Shown: positions 31,171 to 43,089 of the stretch, in pieces
Layout: each line of letters opens with the position of its first letter
Position numbering within the stretch: position 1 is the stretch's first letter
From: Earliella scabrosa
Lineage: Eukaryota; Basidiomycota; Agaricomycetes; Polyporales; Polyporaceae
Direction: 5' to 3'
DNA length: 64,000 nt
NCBI GenBank assembly: GCA_022605405.1
Contig: JABYQQ010000006.1
Coordinates: 124,001 to 188,000, forward strand
The notes under the pieces: generated by a model
What the model was told of the DNA's origin: nothing
Databases searched by the model: none
Seen by the model: the letters and a program-made list of their open reading frames with translations, nothing else
Program-made: the position numbers and the translations under genes

Positions 31171-33451
31171 ATGCGCTCTCTGGGTCTCCTCCTCACGACC
31201 CTCTCGCTCGCACACTACAACGTCGCCTTCACCGGCGGTCACCGCGACATCTACCATGACAGGTTCGGCCAGGACCTCCACCGGCGCGGCATCGTCTACA
31301 ACGGCCAGATCGCGGACGAGTACGACTTCGTCATCGTCGGCGGCGGCACCGCGGGCCTCGTCCTCGCCTCCCGTCTCTCCGAGGACTCGAATACCACCGT
31401 CCTTGTGCTCGAGGCAGGAGACACGGGCGACGCAGTCGCCAACACCATCAGTACGTCCTCTCCTCCTTCTCTCGGCACTGACATCACTGAGCCACCTCGG
31501 CGCTCAGACACGCCCGTAATGGCATACTACGCCGGGCTCCCTGGCACGCCCTATGACTGGGCCTACACCACCGTCGAGCAGCCAAATGCTGGCGGGCGCA
31601 CGATGTACTGGCCATGCGGCAAAGTCCTCGGCGGGTCTTCTGCGATGAACGGTATGTACCATGTCCGACCGAACAAGATCGAGATCGACGCGTGGGCGGG
31701 CATGGTCGACGGCGGGGACAAATGGCGGTGGGACAGCTTCTACGAGGGCCTGCAGGACAGCGAGACGTTCACGCCGCCGACCGACGACGTGCGCGCGATC
31801 GCGAAGATCGACTTTGACGCGTCGACGCGCGGGTCCAGTGGCCCCATACATGCATCGTATCCCGGATTGTGAGTCACCGCATGCTATCCTATGTCCATTT
31901 TCTGTGCTGAACTCTTGTGCAGCCAGTTCACGACGATCGGTACATGGACAGACACGCTCGCCAACGCGGGCATCGAGACGACGAAAGATGCATACAGCGG
32001 AAACGCGTGGGGCGCCTTCGTTGCAACCTCGTCCATCAACCCGTCCAACTGGACACGATCCTACGCTCGCTCGGCATACATTGATCCCCTCCCGCCTCGA
32101 GAGAATCTCGCGGTACTCCCGAACGCGACCGTCACCCGCCTCCTCTTTGACACCTCAAACCGGGACAACCTGACTGCGACCGGTGTCGAGTACGCGAGCT
32201 CCGCGGACGCACCGAGACAGACGGTGAGGGTGCGGAAGGAAGTGATTCTGTCTGGCGGTGCAATGGGCAGCCCGCGCGTGTTGATGCACAGTGGTGTTGG
32301 GCCCGCGGACGTGTTGCAAGCGGCAGGCGTTGAGGTGCAAGTTGACCTCCCCGGAGTCGGACAACATCTCCAGGACCACATCGTGCGTGTACTCCCGTTT
32401 CACATCCATGACTCGTCTAACCGGTCTCGCAGAGCTCTGGTCTCCTTTTCAAGACGGACTCGGACACCGCCGCGTCCCTCTATGCCTCAAACGCAACCGG
32501 CAATGGCCCCGAGTTCTTGTCCTACGTGAACTCGGCCATCGCTTACGTTGGCGCGAACAAACTCCTCGGCGAGGACGGCGCTTCAAGCCTCCGCCAACAA
32601 GTCTCCGACCAACTCTCCTCTTCCCTCTCCGACCTCGTCCCGACCTCATCCGACGCCGTCAAGCGGGGCTACGAAGCGATTTACAAGACCACGCTCGACA
32701 CAATCTTCCCAAGCGAAGTCGGCCAGGTCGAGATCCTCCTCCAGCTCACCAGCAGAGGGCCCGACGACACGAACGTCATCACCATCCAAGCCGGCGTCCA
32801 GCACCCCTTCTCCCACGGCCGACTCTACATCACCTCCGCAGACCCGTTCGCGAATCCCGTTGTTGACCCGCAGTACTTCTCGCACCCCGCCGACGCCGTC
32901 ATCCTCCGCGAGGGCCTGAAGCTCGTGCGCAAGATCGCCGCGACGGACCCGCTCAAGGCCTTCATTGGCGACGAGATCCAGCCGGGCCCTGACGTGCAGA
33001 GCGACGAGCAGTGGGAGGCGTGGGTGAAGCAGAACGCCGGGACGGAGTACCATCCCAGCTCGTCGTGCGCGATGCTCCCGCGCGAGCAGGGCGGCGTCGT
33101 CGACGCAGACCTCAAGGTTTACGGCCTCGGTAACGTGCGTGTCGTCGACGCATCCGTCTTCCCCATCTCGGTCTCCGCACATGTGAGTATCCCTTGTTCT
33201 CCTTCGTTATTGGTACTGACGCGGGATCGATTCTCTAGCTTCAGGCGCCCGTGTACGGTCTCGCTGAGCAGGCGTCGAAGATCATCCGCGCGACGTACAA
33301 CGGCGTCGGCCAACAGCCTGGCTCAGGCTCGAACAACGGCGGCGACGGCCAGTCTGGGGACGACGACAACGGTGTACTCCCGCTGGCCTCGAGCGGCTCG
33401 TTCGCTCTGGCCGTTGTGGCGGTGCTTGCGTCGAGTCTCCTGCTCTTGTAG
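31171..33451 (+). CDS. GMC oxidoreductase, secreted, with C-terminal membrane-anchor signal (687 residues)
   Basis: Exons 31171-31450, 31508-31868, 31923-32382, 32433-33182 and 33239-33451 sum to 688 codons. A hydrophobic N-terminal signal is followed by the FAD-binding GGGTAG at residues 57-62. GMC landmarks follow: an EAGD acidic end of the ADP fold, GKVLGGSSAMNGM, SGGAMGSPRVLMHSGVGP, and the C-terminal catalytic region YHPSSSC plus SAHLQAPVYGLAEQ with its two active-site His. The family oxidises alcohols or sugars and passes electrons to oxygen or quinones; in wood-decay fungi (CAZy AA3) it supplies hydrogen peroxide. The substrate cannot be read here. The end is unusual: a Gly/Ser/Asp-rich stretch and a final hydrophobic helix (ALAVVAVLASSLLLL), as expected for a GPI anchor, so the enzyme probably stays on the cell surface. 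Confidence 0.92.
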
Positions 33452-34237
33452 ACTCTGGCCCGACTCGGACTGGACTCTGCTCTCATTGACATTGGAACGT
33501 GTGGTGCGCCGAGGTCGCACCGTCCGTCATTCCCCTCTCCTCGTGTCATCTTGCACGGACTGGGCTCGCTCTACATACGGGCCACGCAATCACCCCTCTC
33601 CTTCATTGCACCTTAACTGATCTCGCTCTTCGAGCACACGGACCTGCATCTACGGACATCTGGTACATACAACATCCTGCTACATAGTTAGTTACCCCTC
33701 GTTCTGAGGCGCATGGACGCTTCAAATTGTTTGTAGTATATACCCTTGTTACTGTATCAGCTCGTGTAGTAGCTTTGCATTAATGTAGTACTTACGCTAA
33801 GACGCGAACAGAATCAATATCCTGATCCTGATACCGCAGGCCCTCCCCGACGTCCCGTCTATTAGGACACATTCGAGCTATTCCCCTCGTCGCTCGGAAG
33901 TTTGCACGACTGTCAAGACATCGACGGCTATGTTCTGAGTCGATCGAACGCTGTGAAGTCAGGATGACGAGCCTGAATAGAGACGGATATTGTACAGGCG
34001 GCTGTTGAGTAGGAGATGTCTGCTCATTCACAATGTCGTCTGACCACCAGATGAATTACTGCAAGCGTCGGTGCTACCGGTAACATAACTTTGGACGTCG
34101 TCACATAACAGAGACCATAAGCGACCGCCGCGCTGCCTTCCCTGCACAACACGAAGCGCGTGTGTGCGAGGTGAACCTGCGTCCCCAAGACCACTAGAGC
34201 AACATCGAGTGCTACCCGCCGGACCTCAGACGTGCGT
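33452..34237. other. Convergent 3' region of the GMC and SEC61 genes
   Basis: The 786-bp stretch lies between two stop codons. It is lower in GC than its surroundings near 33690-33800, as expected for 3' untranslated DNA. No gene was seen. Confidence 0.5.
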
Positions 34238-36274
34238 TCAGAAGAGCTCGCCGAGCGCAGCCATCTCGGGGCCGCCCGACTCGCGCATGCCAATTTCCCA
34301 GTCTAGAAGTGCCGCAGAATCAACATCACGGTGCGCGATGAGCAAGAGGGACGTGAACTTACAGCCGTAGATGATGGTGACCGCCATGAGGATACCAGTC
34401 CCGCTTCCGATGGCGCCCATCAAGTCCGCAACGACGGAGAGGAGACCGAGGATGGCACCGCCAAGAGCCGCCGCGGTAGGGACGACACGCTTGAGCTCCT
34501 TGTACATTGAGCCCTCACGGTGGCCAGCCATGACCTAATCGTACGAGAGCGCGTCAGAGAAGGACGACAGACAACTTGGATGGTCGCTCACCATCTGTTG
34601 GTCCTTGAGCTGCTTGGCAATGTCACGGGGACCGCTGCCAGAAACCTCAATCCAAGTCTTGGAGAAGATCGCGCACGCGGTCACCGTGAACGCGATGTAG
34701 ATGAGGGTATGGACGGGGTCCAGAAGCGCGGAGCGGAGGGTATGCGGGGGCGACATGTAGTACGCGATACCAGAGACGGCCGCGAGCTGGGGAGAATCCT
34801 CCAAAGGCTGGAACATATCATCAGACCACCGACGGAAATGTTAAGCCTGAATTCGCGTACCTCCCAGACACCAAGAAGACGGACAAGGAAGTTGTTGGGG
34901 AAACGGTTGGCGAGCATCTGCGAGATGATGAACACGTTGGATGTGAGCGCGCTCTCCAACATGATCGGCATGTTGGACGTGTAGAAGAGCTTGACGGGGT
35001 AGCTGCCGCGCTGGCCGCGGAAGCGGTTGCTCTTGACGGGGATCTCGATGCGGAAGCCCTGGAGGTAGATGACGATGGCGAAGACAGCGATAGTCGCAAC
35101 GAGGTTCATAATGTTGGGGAGCCGCTCGCGCCAGAACGCCTCGCGGAGGGCGCGGCCCTTGTCGTTCCAGGTGAAGAGTAGGTGGAAGAGGGAGACGACG
35201 GCGCCCTCGAACTCGGGACCACGACCAGTGTTGACGGTTGTGGGCGAGAAGGCCTTCCAAACGATAGACTCGCAGATGTTCGTGGCGATGAAGAGGGAGA
35301 TACCGGAGCCGAGGCCGTAACCCTTCTGGAGGAGCTCGTCGAGGAGGATGACGATGAGGGAGGCGGAGACAAGCTGGATGATGAGCAGGAGACAGATGCC
35401 GGCGCCGAGATCGCGGGGTTGACCGTACATGCCAGTGAGGACATAGACGGTAGCATGACCGAGAGCGAGGACGAGGGCGAACACTGATGAGAAATGTCAG
35501 AACGACCCACACACGTTGATACCCAGTCAAACGAGAGACGTCGCGTGACGACTTTGACCTATAAACCCAGTCTGCGCCTCCACCCATCCATGTGCGTGCT
35601 GGATATCTGCCTCTCAAGACACGTCTCGCGCGCGACCACCCTGCCCATCAGCGCGACGTGACGTAGCCTTAGCCCCCAATCCACGACCTCCTCTGCCGCG
35701 CCATTGCTCACCCAACCTCACAGCCAAGCACCGAGGGCAAAACACATGCGTAAGCCAAGGACACTCACGTTTCTGTGCACCACTGAACAGAGCCCGGTCC
35801 TCCTTGAGCGAAAAGTCGACCTCAATCAAGTTCGCGCCAGCGAGGAGCTGGATGATCATGCCCGAGGTGACGATGGGCGTGATTCCGAGCTCCATAAGCG
35901 TCCCACGGTTCGAGGCGAGGATTACACGCATCCAGTAGAGCGGGTCTGCCGAGTCTGAGGACATGATGCCGTAGAGGGGGACTTGGGAGCAGACGAGGAA
36001 GATGAGCAGCGTCACGGCGGTCCATAGCACTTTTTGGTTGAACGGGACCTAGCGTGTGCGAGTCGCAGGGAGTGGGGTCAAGAGGGAAGCAGGGCGGAAT
36101 GTGAGCAGGAAGAGATGGAGAAGAAGGGGAGTGCAGCTTACTTTGCGGTCAGGGGACGAAACCTCGGGGAGGATGGGGAGGAACGGTCGGACGAGATTCA
36201 GAAACCGGACTGCGACGGGATCGGGTCAGTGCGCGCTGCTGGCGAGAACGGCGGGGAGACGTACATCCGCTCAT
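34238..36274 (-). CDS. SEC61: SEC61 alpha, pore subunit of the ER translocon (477 residues)
   Basis: Exons (minus strand) are 36265-36274, 36142-36209, 35769-36048, 34861-35483, 34592-34807, 34363-34534 and 34238-34302, totalling 478 codons. The 477-residue length matches the family. Landmarks are an N-terminal amphipathic segment (FLNLVRPF), [12 protein letters not shown] entering TM1, the plug and [58 protein letters not shown], and [20 protein letters not shown] before the last helices. It forms the protein-conducting channel in the ER membrane with Sec61 beta and gamma. The first coding exon is only 10 nt (ATGAGCGGAT). Six introns interrupt the gene, the largest being 285 nt at 35484-35768. 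Confidence 0.97.
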
Positions 36275-36655
36275 GGTGGCGAAAGGTAAACCAAGGAGCG
36301 GCTGGGGGTCAGCGAACGGAGGTGGAAGAGCAGCAGACACGTCGCGCGTATTCAAGTGAGGTGGCACACCCAAACAACGCCAAACATCGCGCTTTCCCAG
36401 AAGGGAAACTCGACGTGGTCCCTCGCCAGCGCGACAGCGCATGATCCCAGCATGATCCTCTTGCTCGCGCGAGCCGCAAGCAGTACGTGTGAGGGGAATC
36501 GTACACGTTCGAGAAGGGTATGGATAATACAGCGGAGGGTATGACTACGCGCGATGCCTCCGACACACGATGCTACACAATATTCACCAAATACACTTCA
36601 GGTCGAGCACTTCGTCTTCTTGTCTTCTCCGGGTCATCGTACATACACCGTCTAC
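36275..36655. other. SEC61 promoter and ATG7 3' flank
   Basis: Both genes run on the minus strand and 381 bp separate them. It contains no gene. It must include the SEC61 promoter and the ATG7 3' end. Confidence 0.5.
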
Positions 36656-39411
36656 TCAGAAATCGTCCCCCTCCGCGTCCACCAGGTCGTCATTCTCCAG
36701 CGCAGCCTGCGTCTCCTCGTATAGCTTGCTCAGCCCCGTCAAGTTCGGCAAGAACTCCGTGTCGTTGAACGCCTTCAGCAGCATCTCGAATCCCTCCTTC
36801 TCGTACGCCTCCACCACCGTCTCGCTGCAGCCCGTGCACCGCGAATACGCCGCGCCAACGATAGGCATGTTCCTGAACTGCGCCAGGAACCCACGCAGCT
36901 GATGCGGTACCACCCCGAGGATGCTCTCGTGTCCGCTCGTCGACCCACTGTCGCCGCTCGTCTGAGGAGGCGGCGCCGGTGCGCGCACGCCGTCCGGGTG
37001 CTGCAGCATAGATACCAGCAGCTCGACAGCAGTCGACGCCGCGATCGACGCTAGCCCCGGTCGCGTCACGGTACACATTTGATCGAGTGTCCTGTCCGTG
37101 AGCGACTGCCATCGTGGTCAGTGATTGCGTGTAGCATATCCGCCGATTGGGAACTCACGTCGGCCGGCGCAACGATATCGTTGCAGTAGTAGCACCCGAG
37201 TCGCTTCCCGTCCGCCCCCGCCGTCCGCGCGCCGTGCCGCATTACGAGGAATGTGTCGAAACCGAGCGCCGCGTTCAGTACAATCTTCCCCTTCGCCGCC
37301 CCGAGCACGGTCGGCAGCCATCGGCTCTCGCGCGAGTCCATGAGCAGGAAAATTACGTCGTGCTCATCGACGAGCTTATCGAGCGTCGCCACGTCCTTCT
37401 TCACCTGCTCAACCGACGCCGGCGGGACTGGGTGTCCAGGCATGGGGATGCTCAGGTTGTGTCCGATCGCGTTCTGTCACGATGCGCATGAGTCTAACAT
37501 TGATATGATAACTATTCAATACGCACCACTCCCGGGAAAATCCTCTTGAGCTTCTCCGCTGCGCACGCTGCCTTGGGCTTCCCACCGTTCAAGCAGTCCT
37601 CAAAATCGAACAGCGGCTGCCGTACTGGGTTCGAGAACGAAACCCGTGCTGAGTCCACAAACGTGATCGTCCGCACGCCCCATCCCTACCCCATGCTCAA
37701 CGCCATGTCGATACAATTCAATGAAACCGAGCAGATGCTCACCATAAGCGTACGTGCAACATAGCACCCTAGCGTACCCGCGCCCAGCAGTAGGCACCGT
37801 GTGTTCGCGACCTTCTCCAGGTCTAGGGCAGGCAGAATCCGCCACCGCATCAGCTTGAGGTTCAAGTCCACGGCCTGGTCCGCGAGCCTGTACGTCCCGA
37901 AGTCAGTATTTCCCAAACGAACTCTCGGGCAGGAGCACACACCTGGTCGGGTCCATCATAGGTGCAAGGTCCGCAACTCTCGGGCCCAACTTCCCCTGAA
38001 TGTTCTTCTCCCACCCAACCGCCGATGGCCTCGCACCCGCCTCGCTCGCGCTCGCGCCCGCGCCCTGCTTCACGACCCCAAAGCGGCTCTTCCATCCGGC
38101 AGTGGACCCCGCGACGGGCGGCTCGACGTCGCGCCAGCACAAGATCCGCGCGCCCTTCGTTGCCTCGGGGTGGAGCGCGGCGAGGTATGCGAGGAGGTTG
38201 CGCAGTGGCCAGCCGGGGTTCGTCGGGAGCGCGGAGGGATCCACAAAGCCAATCGTTCGCTGCTCTGGGGGTACGTTCGCGAAGAAGGTCGCGTAGTCCT
38301 CGACGGGCGCAATGGTGGTCTCCTTGTCAACGGTGCGGACGAGGAAGAAGGGGCGAGGTGAATGATGGAGCTGAGTATGGACCGCGGAAAGCTGTAGAGT
38401 GGAGTGTCAGCGAATGGCCGTGACAGTTGGTGAAGTGGTGCTGGAGTCTGTGCATATGACCTAGTGTCATATGCATATGTTTTCACAGGTTGCGCGCACG
38501 ATACAAGCCTCAAGCGTGTAAGTTACAATCAGGGGGAGGTGGATCAAGTGCATAGGCGCAATAGAGGAACGCGACCCATCGCACAGCATGCGCACCTCCC
38601 GAGCACGACTGGAACAGTGGTAGATAGAGCAAAATGCTGACAGCGCGAGGAGTATGGCGCTGCTGCGACGCGTCAGGGGGATGTACGCGCAACGTCCCCA
38701 TTTAACGCACCGCGGGTGCACTGGGGGGCAATAGCTCACGCGTCCATTCATGGATCGCGCGGGCTCTCCCAGCAGGACGTAGAGAAAAGTGACCGCATAT
38801 AGATGTTGACCGGACGCGGTACACAAGGGACTCACCACATCGGCACCGAGTGCGTCCACCGCGCCTGTCCACTCTCCGTCGATCTCCCAGGCGGGCTTGG
38901 CGGCGAAGGCGGGGAACGCGAACCAGTAGTAGTACTTGTACTTCTTCAGGTCCGCAAAGGTGATGAGCAGAAATCGAGTCAGCTGCGCTGTAGACTTGTC
39001 CTCGACGATGCTCTTCCAGATCTCGTCCGCGACGTGGTTAAAGAGCGCGGTCTTGTCCGCGTTCTTGAAGTCCTCGATCGTGTTGAAGTTCTTGAACGAG
39101 CCATGCGCCGAGACCGCGTTCTGCGGTACCCTGCAGGGCGCACATAGCCTCAATAGCAGCAGTGCTCCGAGATAGATGAAGACGTACTGGGGAGACTTTG
39201 TGAAGGCATCGCCACTGAGGGTTAGATTGCAGCCGAGGGCGATCTCCTGGCCCGTCTCGCGATCCTTGACGGCGCGCCCGGAGGTGTATGTCGCTGTTAC
39301 GGGAAGCACATCGTCCGAGAGGCGAAGGACGTCGATCTTGAGATCCGTGAGGGCGTGCCAGAACGCGGGCTGGACGAGCGATTGCAACGGCGCGAACTGG
39401 ACGATCGTCAT
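36656..39411 (-). CDS. ATG7: ATG7, E1-like activating enzyme of autophagy (678 residues)
   Basis: Exons (minus strand) are 39188-39411, 38836-39130, 37943-38391, 37743-37887, 37527-37685, 37159-37473 and 36656-37105, giving 679 codons. The N-terminal domain starts [11 protein letters not shown] and includes [18 protein letters not shown]. The ThiF-type nucleotide fold carries [10 protein letters not shown] (Gly-rich loop about residues 358-363) and [19 protein letters not shown]. Zinc-site Cys pairs lie in GCYYCND and the later CTGC. The catalytic Cys is in [10 protein letters not shown], about residue 540. ATG7 activates ATG8 and ATG12 with ATP and hands them to ATG3 and ATG10. The intron at 38392-38835 is 444 nt, far longer than the others, and contains a short palindrome. 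All key residues are present, so it should be functional. Confidence 0.96.
38451..38475. repeat. Perfect inverted repeat (10-nt arms, 5-nt loop) in an ATG7 intron
   Basis: tgcatatgac, a ctagt loop, then gtcatatgca, followed by a partial echo (tatgt). It lies in the oversized ATG7 intron and could mark an insertion or an RNA hairpin. Confidence 0.7.
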
Positions 39412-39713
39412 CCTGCTCCGTGTCCTTCGCGAGGTCGTGAATTTATGCGTGTGATGTCCTGAAGCTCGAGCGTTGGGAGAGAGTTGCGTGCGGGAACGCG
39501 AGCGTTACTACGGAGCAGCAGAAGGAGAAAGACGGAAAGAAAGAGGAAGCAACCAGAAACGCGATAAAGACATATCCTCCACTCGCTCGAAAAGGAAGTC
39601 AAGGAGGCTCCTAGCGCGTGGGAACATTACGACACGCGTCAGTCGCGTGGAACGCGTCGGTGGCTGAGTACTTTGCATCTCTCTGTCCTCTACTCTTTCT
39701 CGTCTACCCTGAT
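39412..39713. promoter_or_regulatory. Divergent promoter region of ATG7 and the FunK1 fragment
   Basis: The 302-bp stretch lies between two diverging start codons. It is purine-rich on the plus strand near 39510-39560. No TATA box is clear. Confidence 0.4.
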
Positions 39714-40144
39714 ATGTCTCAGCCCCAACACATGGACGTCTCCTCCGAACCCTCTGGAGACACCGTACCCAGTCAGACCCCTGGTCCGAGCCGTCTACGC
39801 GAGGTCACTACGAAAAACCTATGCGAATTCACGAACCCTCTTCATCTCGCGACAGCCATGCTAGACGCAATCAAAGGTATGGACATGCGTTGTACGCCAA
39901 CGATAGCTCTCTGAACTTCAGTCTTAATGCGCCAGCGCACCAGAGACTGTACCTTGAAGGCGGAACGCTTCACGGCGACGTCAACATCAACACTGTCCTC
40001 CTCATTGACTTCCCCGACGGCACATCCCAGGGCGCACTCATCGACTTCGACATGCCGATTGTCATGTCTAAGGACAACAAAGGCAGCACTGTTGACGCGG
40101 CAAAACGCGTCCGCCCCTACTACTGGCGCGGCCCCGGGCTGTAA
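39714..40144 (+). CDS. Truncated FunK1-type protein kinase fragment (123 residues)
   Basis: Exons 39714-39876 and 39936-40144 join across a 59-nt intron (124 codons). The N-terminal 35 residues are polar and Ser/Pro-rich. The rest matches the catalytic-loop region of fungal FunK1 kinases: FTNPLHLATAMLDAI helix, then LHGDVNINTVLL where active kinases have HRDxxxxN, then GALIDFDMPI in place of the metal-binding DFD/DFG. It ends soon afterwards (YYWRGPGL). The ATP-binding lobe and substrate lobe are absent, and the catalytic Arg is replaced by Gly, so it is unlikely to be an active kinase. It may be a relic or a small regulatory protein. FunK1 genes are strongly expanded in Agaricomycetes. Confidence 0.65.
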
Positions 40145-40452
40145 ACAGCGGTAAGTGCTGTTCCTCCCGATCGCAAGATACGAATACTTGAGATCTTATG
40201 CTCAGTGATGACATCGATGTCTCCAACTCTTAGTCTGCACTGCTGTCCTGTTCCTCAATGTTGCTCTCGCGCTAGCTCTGTCTATGCAACTGTTCACACA
40301 TGTTACCTCACGACTGCTTCAGCATCAAGAATAACTACATCAAGCTTGGACGGTTGTACACGACTGGTGCTATAGGTGGGAGCCATATGGGAGTGTCCGT
40401 ACAATGAAACAACGCCATCTGGGAGCGTCCTTGGAATTCCACACCGGCCGTC
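40145..40452. other. 3' flank between the FunK1 fragment and SKT5; no gene
   Basis: The 308-bp convergent region is lower in GC. No continuation of the kinase past 40144 was found, which supports a true truncation. Confidence 0.45.
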
Positions 40453-43089
40453 TCACATCACAATACAGTTTGAATCGTCTTCCACCCTCTGAGTCGCAAT
40501 GCCCATCTCCGCGAACGTCTGCGGCCCTTTGTGTGGTCGCTGCTGCTGCTGCTGCTGTTGTTGCGGCGGGGGTTGCTGAGGAGGCTGCTCAGGCTGTTGC
40601 TGTGGTGGTCGCTGCTGAGGCGGTTGCGATCCAGGCCCGCCACCCGGTCGCCTCAGCGGCGGAGTACCAGCAGGTCGAGGCGATGCCGAGGGACCAGGTC
40701 CAGCAGAGCCGTATCGCTGGTGGGGGGCTGCCGCGCCCGGAGGGAGGTTCGGTCGCGGGCTGTTCTGTTGCGAGTACGGACGAGGCGTGGCTCCTGGTCC
40801 GGCGGGCATCGGCATCGGTGAACCTGGCATGCCTGGGCCTCCAGGAGGGCCAGAGGGTCTCCGATGGCCATTACCGCTTCCGTACTCGTCGACTCGAGGC
40901 AGCGGGGCAGACTGGCCCATCCCCGGCGGCGAGTTGGTCATCGCGCCCTGCCGTCCCCAGTCAGCGGCTGCAGCCCCAGCCGCAGGATGCCCAAGAGCGG
41001 AGGTGTGCATGGAGTTCTTGCGGATGTTGTTGACGATCTGCGTCCGCTGCGAAGGCGGGACGGCGGGCATGGCGGAGCCACCGACGGCCTCGGAGCGCTG
41101 CTTCGCCTGGGTCCGCTTACGGACGAGCTTCGCGTCCGTGAGGTTGTCGTGTTGCTCGCGCGAGAGCGCTTGGGGCGTGGGCTGTGACAGGGCTTGCAAC
41201 CGCTCGGTGGCGTCGGTGTTGCCGTGCTGTGCAGCCTGTGCGACCGTATGGCAATCAGCATAGGCGCAGATGCAAATACGGCGCGCTCGAGACGTACCCT
41301 TGTGTACCACTTGCGCGCGGCATCAATGTCCTTGGGACCGCCGACGCCCACCTCTGAGTAGTACCCGAGCGCAAATTCCGCACTCGGGAGACCCTTGCGT
41401 GCCGCCTTCTCGGCAAACGTCCACGCCAGCCCCTCGTCCTTGTCGAACGCGCCCTCGGCGCCGCACAGGAACCACTTGCTGAGCGCCATGTCCGCCTCGG
41501 TCTCGCCCTGCTGGCTGGCGAGCGAGTAGTACTGCACGCTGAGCAGAGCGTCGAAGGGAAACGGCGGCGTGGCGAATTCGTAGGCATGACCAAGCTTGTA
41601 CTGCGCTGGTGCAAAGTTGAGATAGGCGGCACGCTCGAGGTGGCGACGGGCCTCTTCTTGGGGCGTGACGCCGGGTGGCAAGAAGGGTTGGAAGAGGTGT
41701 GGGGGAATGGACACGTGCGAAAACTCGTTGAGAAGGAGCAAACCATAGACGTATGCCGGCTGAGGGACATCCGTCGTCGCGAGCGTTGCGGCGCGGTTGA
41801 GGAGAGGCAGCGCGGCCTGTGGGTCGGCGGGGAAGCCGAGCTGACCCATGAGGTTCGCCATTCCAAGGCGCTGCAGATGGACGATGATGAGAGTGCGACG
41901 GAGGATGACAATTCGGCCGACGTACGTAAAAGCAGCTCTCCACGCCATGCTTCAACCCGCGCTCGAAACAGTCCCTGGCGTGTTGCACATCGCCGAAATT
42001 CTCGTACTCGCGTCCGAGCTTGAACCAAGCGGCGTGGTAGCCCGACTTGGCGGCACGCTCGAAATCTCTGAACGCGTTCCGGGGATCATGGGGGATGAAC
42101 TGAGGGTAGATGCCGGTGGAGGCACAGGTCGCGCGCATGTAGATGGCCTCTGCGGCGTAGGGCGGGATGGGCCCCGGCGGGAGCTGGGAGGAGATCTGGA
42201 GGATGATGGGGATGGCGACATTGACCAGCTTCTGGAGCTCGGGATCGTCGATCTGGGCAGGACCGACTGCGGGATCGGTGGAGGTTGGACTGGTGCGAGA
42301 GTGCAACTGCTGTGCACGATCGACGAGGGAGAGAACGTCTCTGCACCATGCGATCCTGCGAGCGGGATCTGCGTTGGGTGGCTGGACGGCGGACTGCTGG
42401 ACGGAGAGGATGGCGAGAGTGGGAAGGGGCGCAGTGAGGGACGGGGGCCCGTCGCGTGCACCGGAGGGAGTCGAGAGGGGCGAGGAGGTGCGGGGACCGA
42501 TGTTGAGGCTAGCAAAGGAGCCGGAAAGAGATTTTTGGTGAGTGTGTGCGGGAGGAGATGCGTATGGAGAGGGGAATGAGGGCATGTTGGGATGAGATTG
42601 AGGCGGAGGCGGGGACCAGGGAGACCAATCTGAGCCTTGTGGTGGAGGAAGAGGACTGGGACCGCGAGAGATGGGATGAGGGTGGGGAGGAGGGAATGCG
42701 AGGGTCGAGTCCGGGTAGGGCGAGTTGTTGAACATTGGCTGAGGGAAGGAGGCGATGTTGACGGTCGGGGGAGGGGGTGCGGCCAGGGGAGCAGACGCTT
42801 GCTCGTCAAGTGTTTGGGCCATCTGAGTGAAATCGGGGAGGCGGTTAACAGGCGGACGTCAATCAGGACGGGCGGCGAAGAGGAGAGGGATACGCACGTT
42901 CTTGGGAAGATCTGGCTGGAGTTTCTGAGGGCGAGGGGCGACGAGTGGATCTTCAAAGTGTGGACCGGATGAATACTGATCTGGGGTGTAATCGGGCGGC
43001 AGAGGCGGGACGGCGGGCGGAGAGGAAGCCTGGCGCGGCGGTTGGTCGTAGTCGTCAAAAGGCCTGGGTGGGACGGGCGGTGCGGCCAT
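40453..43089 (-). CDS. SKT5: SKT5/CHS4-like activator of chitin synthase III, Sel1 repeats and CaaX end (814 residues)
   Basis: Exons (minus strand) are 42898-43089, 41926-42822, 41298-41870 and 40453-41235, totalling 815 codons. The N-terminal third is Pro/Ser-rich and disordered. The middle carries Sel1-like repeats of about 36 residues, for example AAKSGYHAAWFKLGREYE, HLERAAYLNFAPAQYKLGHA and SAEFALGYYSEVGVGG. The C-terminal quarter is Pro/Gly/Gln-rich with a run of eight Gln. The protein ends CIVM, a CaaX prenylation motif as in yeast Skt5/Chs4 and its relatives, which bind and activate chitin synthase III at the plasma membrane. Its genetic partner CHS5 lies 15 kb to the right. Repeat architecture plus the CaaX end make the assignment firm at family level; which paralogue it is cannot be told. 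Confidence 0.9.
40538..40563 (-). repeat. CAG/CAA trinucleotide run coding for polyglutamine in SKT5
   Basis: On the plus strand gctgctgctgctgctgctg is followed by ttgttg. On the coding strand it gives eight Gln. Such runs commonly vary in length between strains. Confidence 0.8.

Noticed and set aside
34841..35617. Long shadow frames opposite or alongside SEC61
   Set aside because: They arise from the GC-rich codons of SEC61 in other phases; the SEC61 protein accounts for the region fully.
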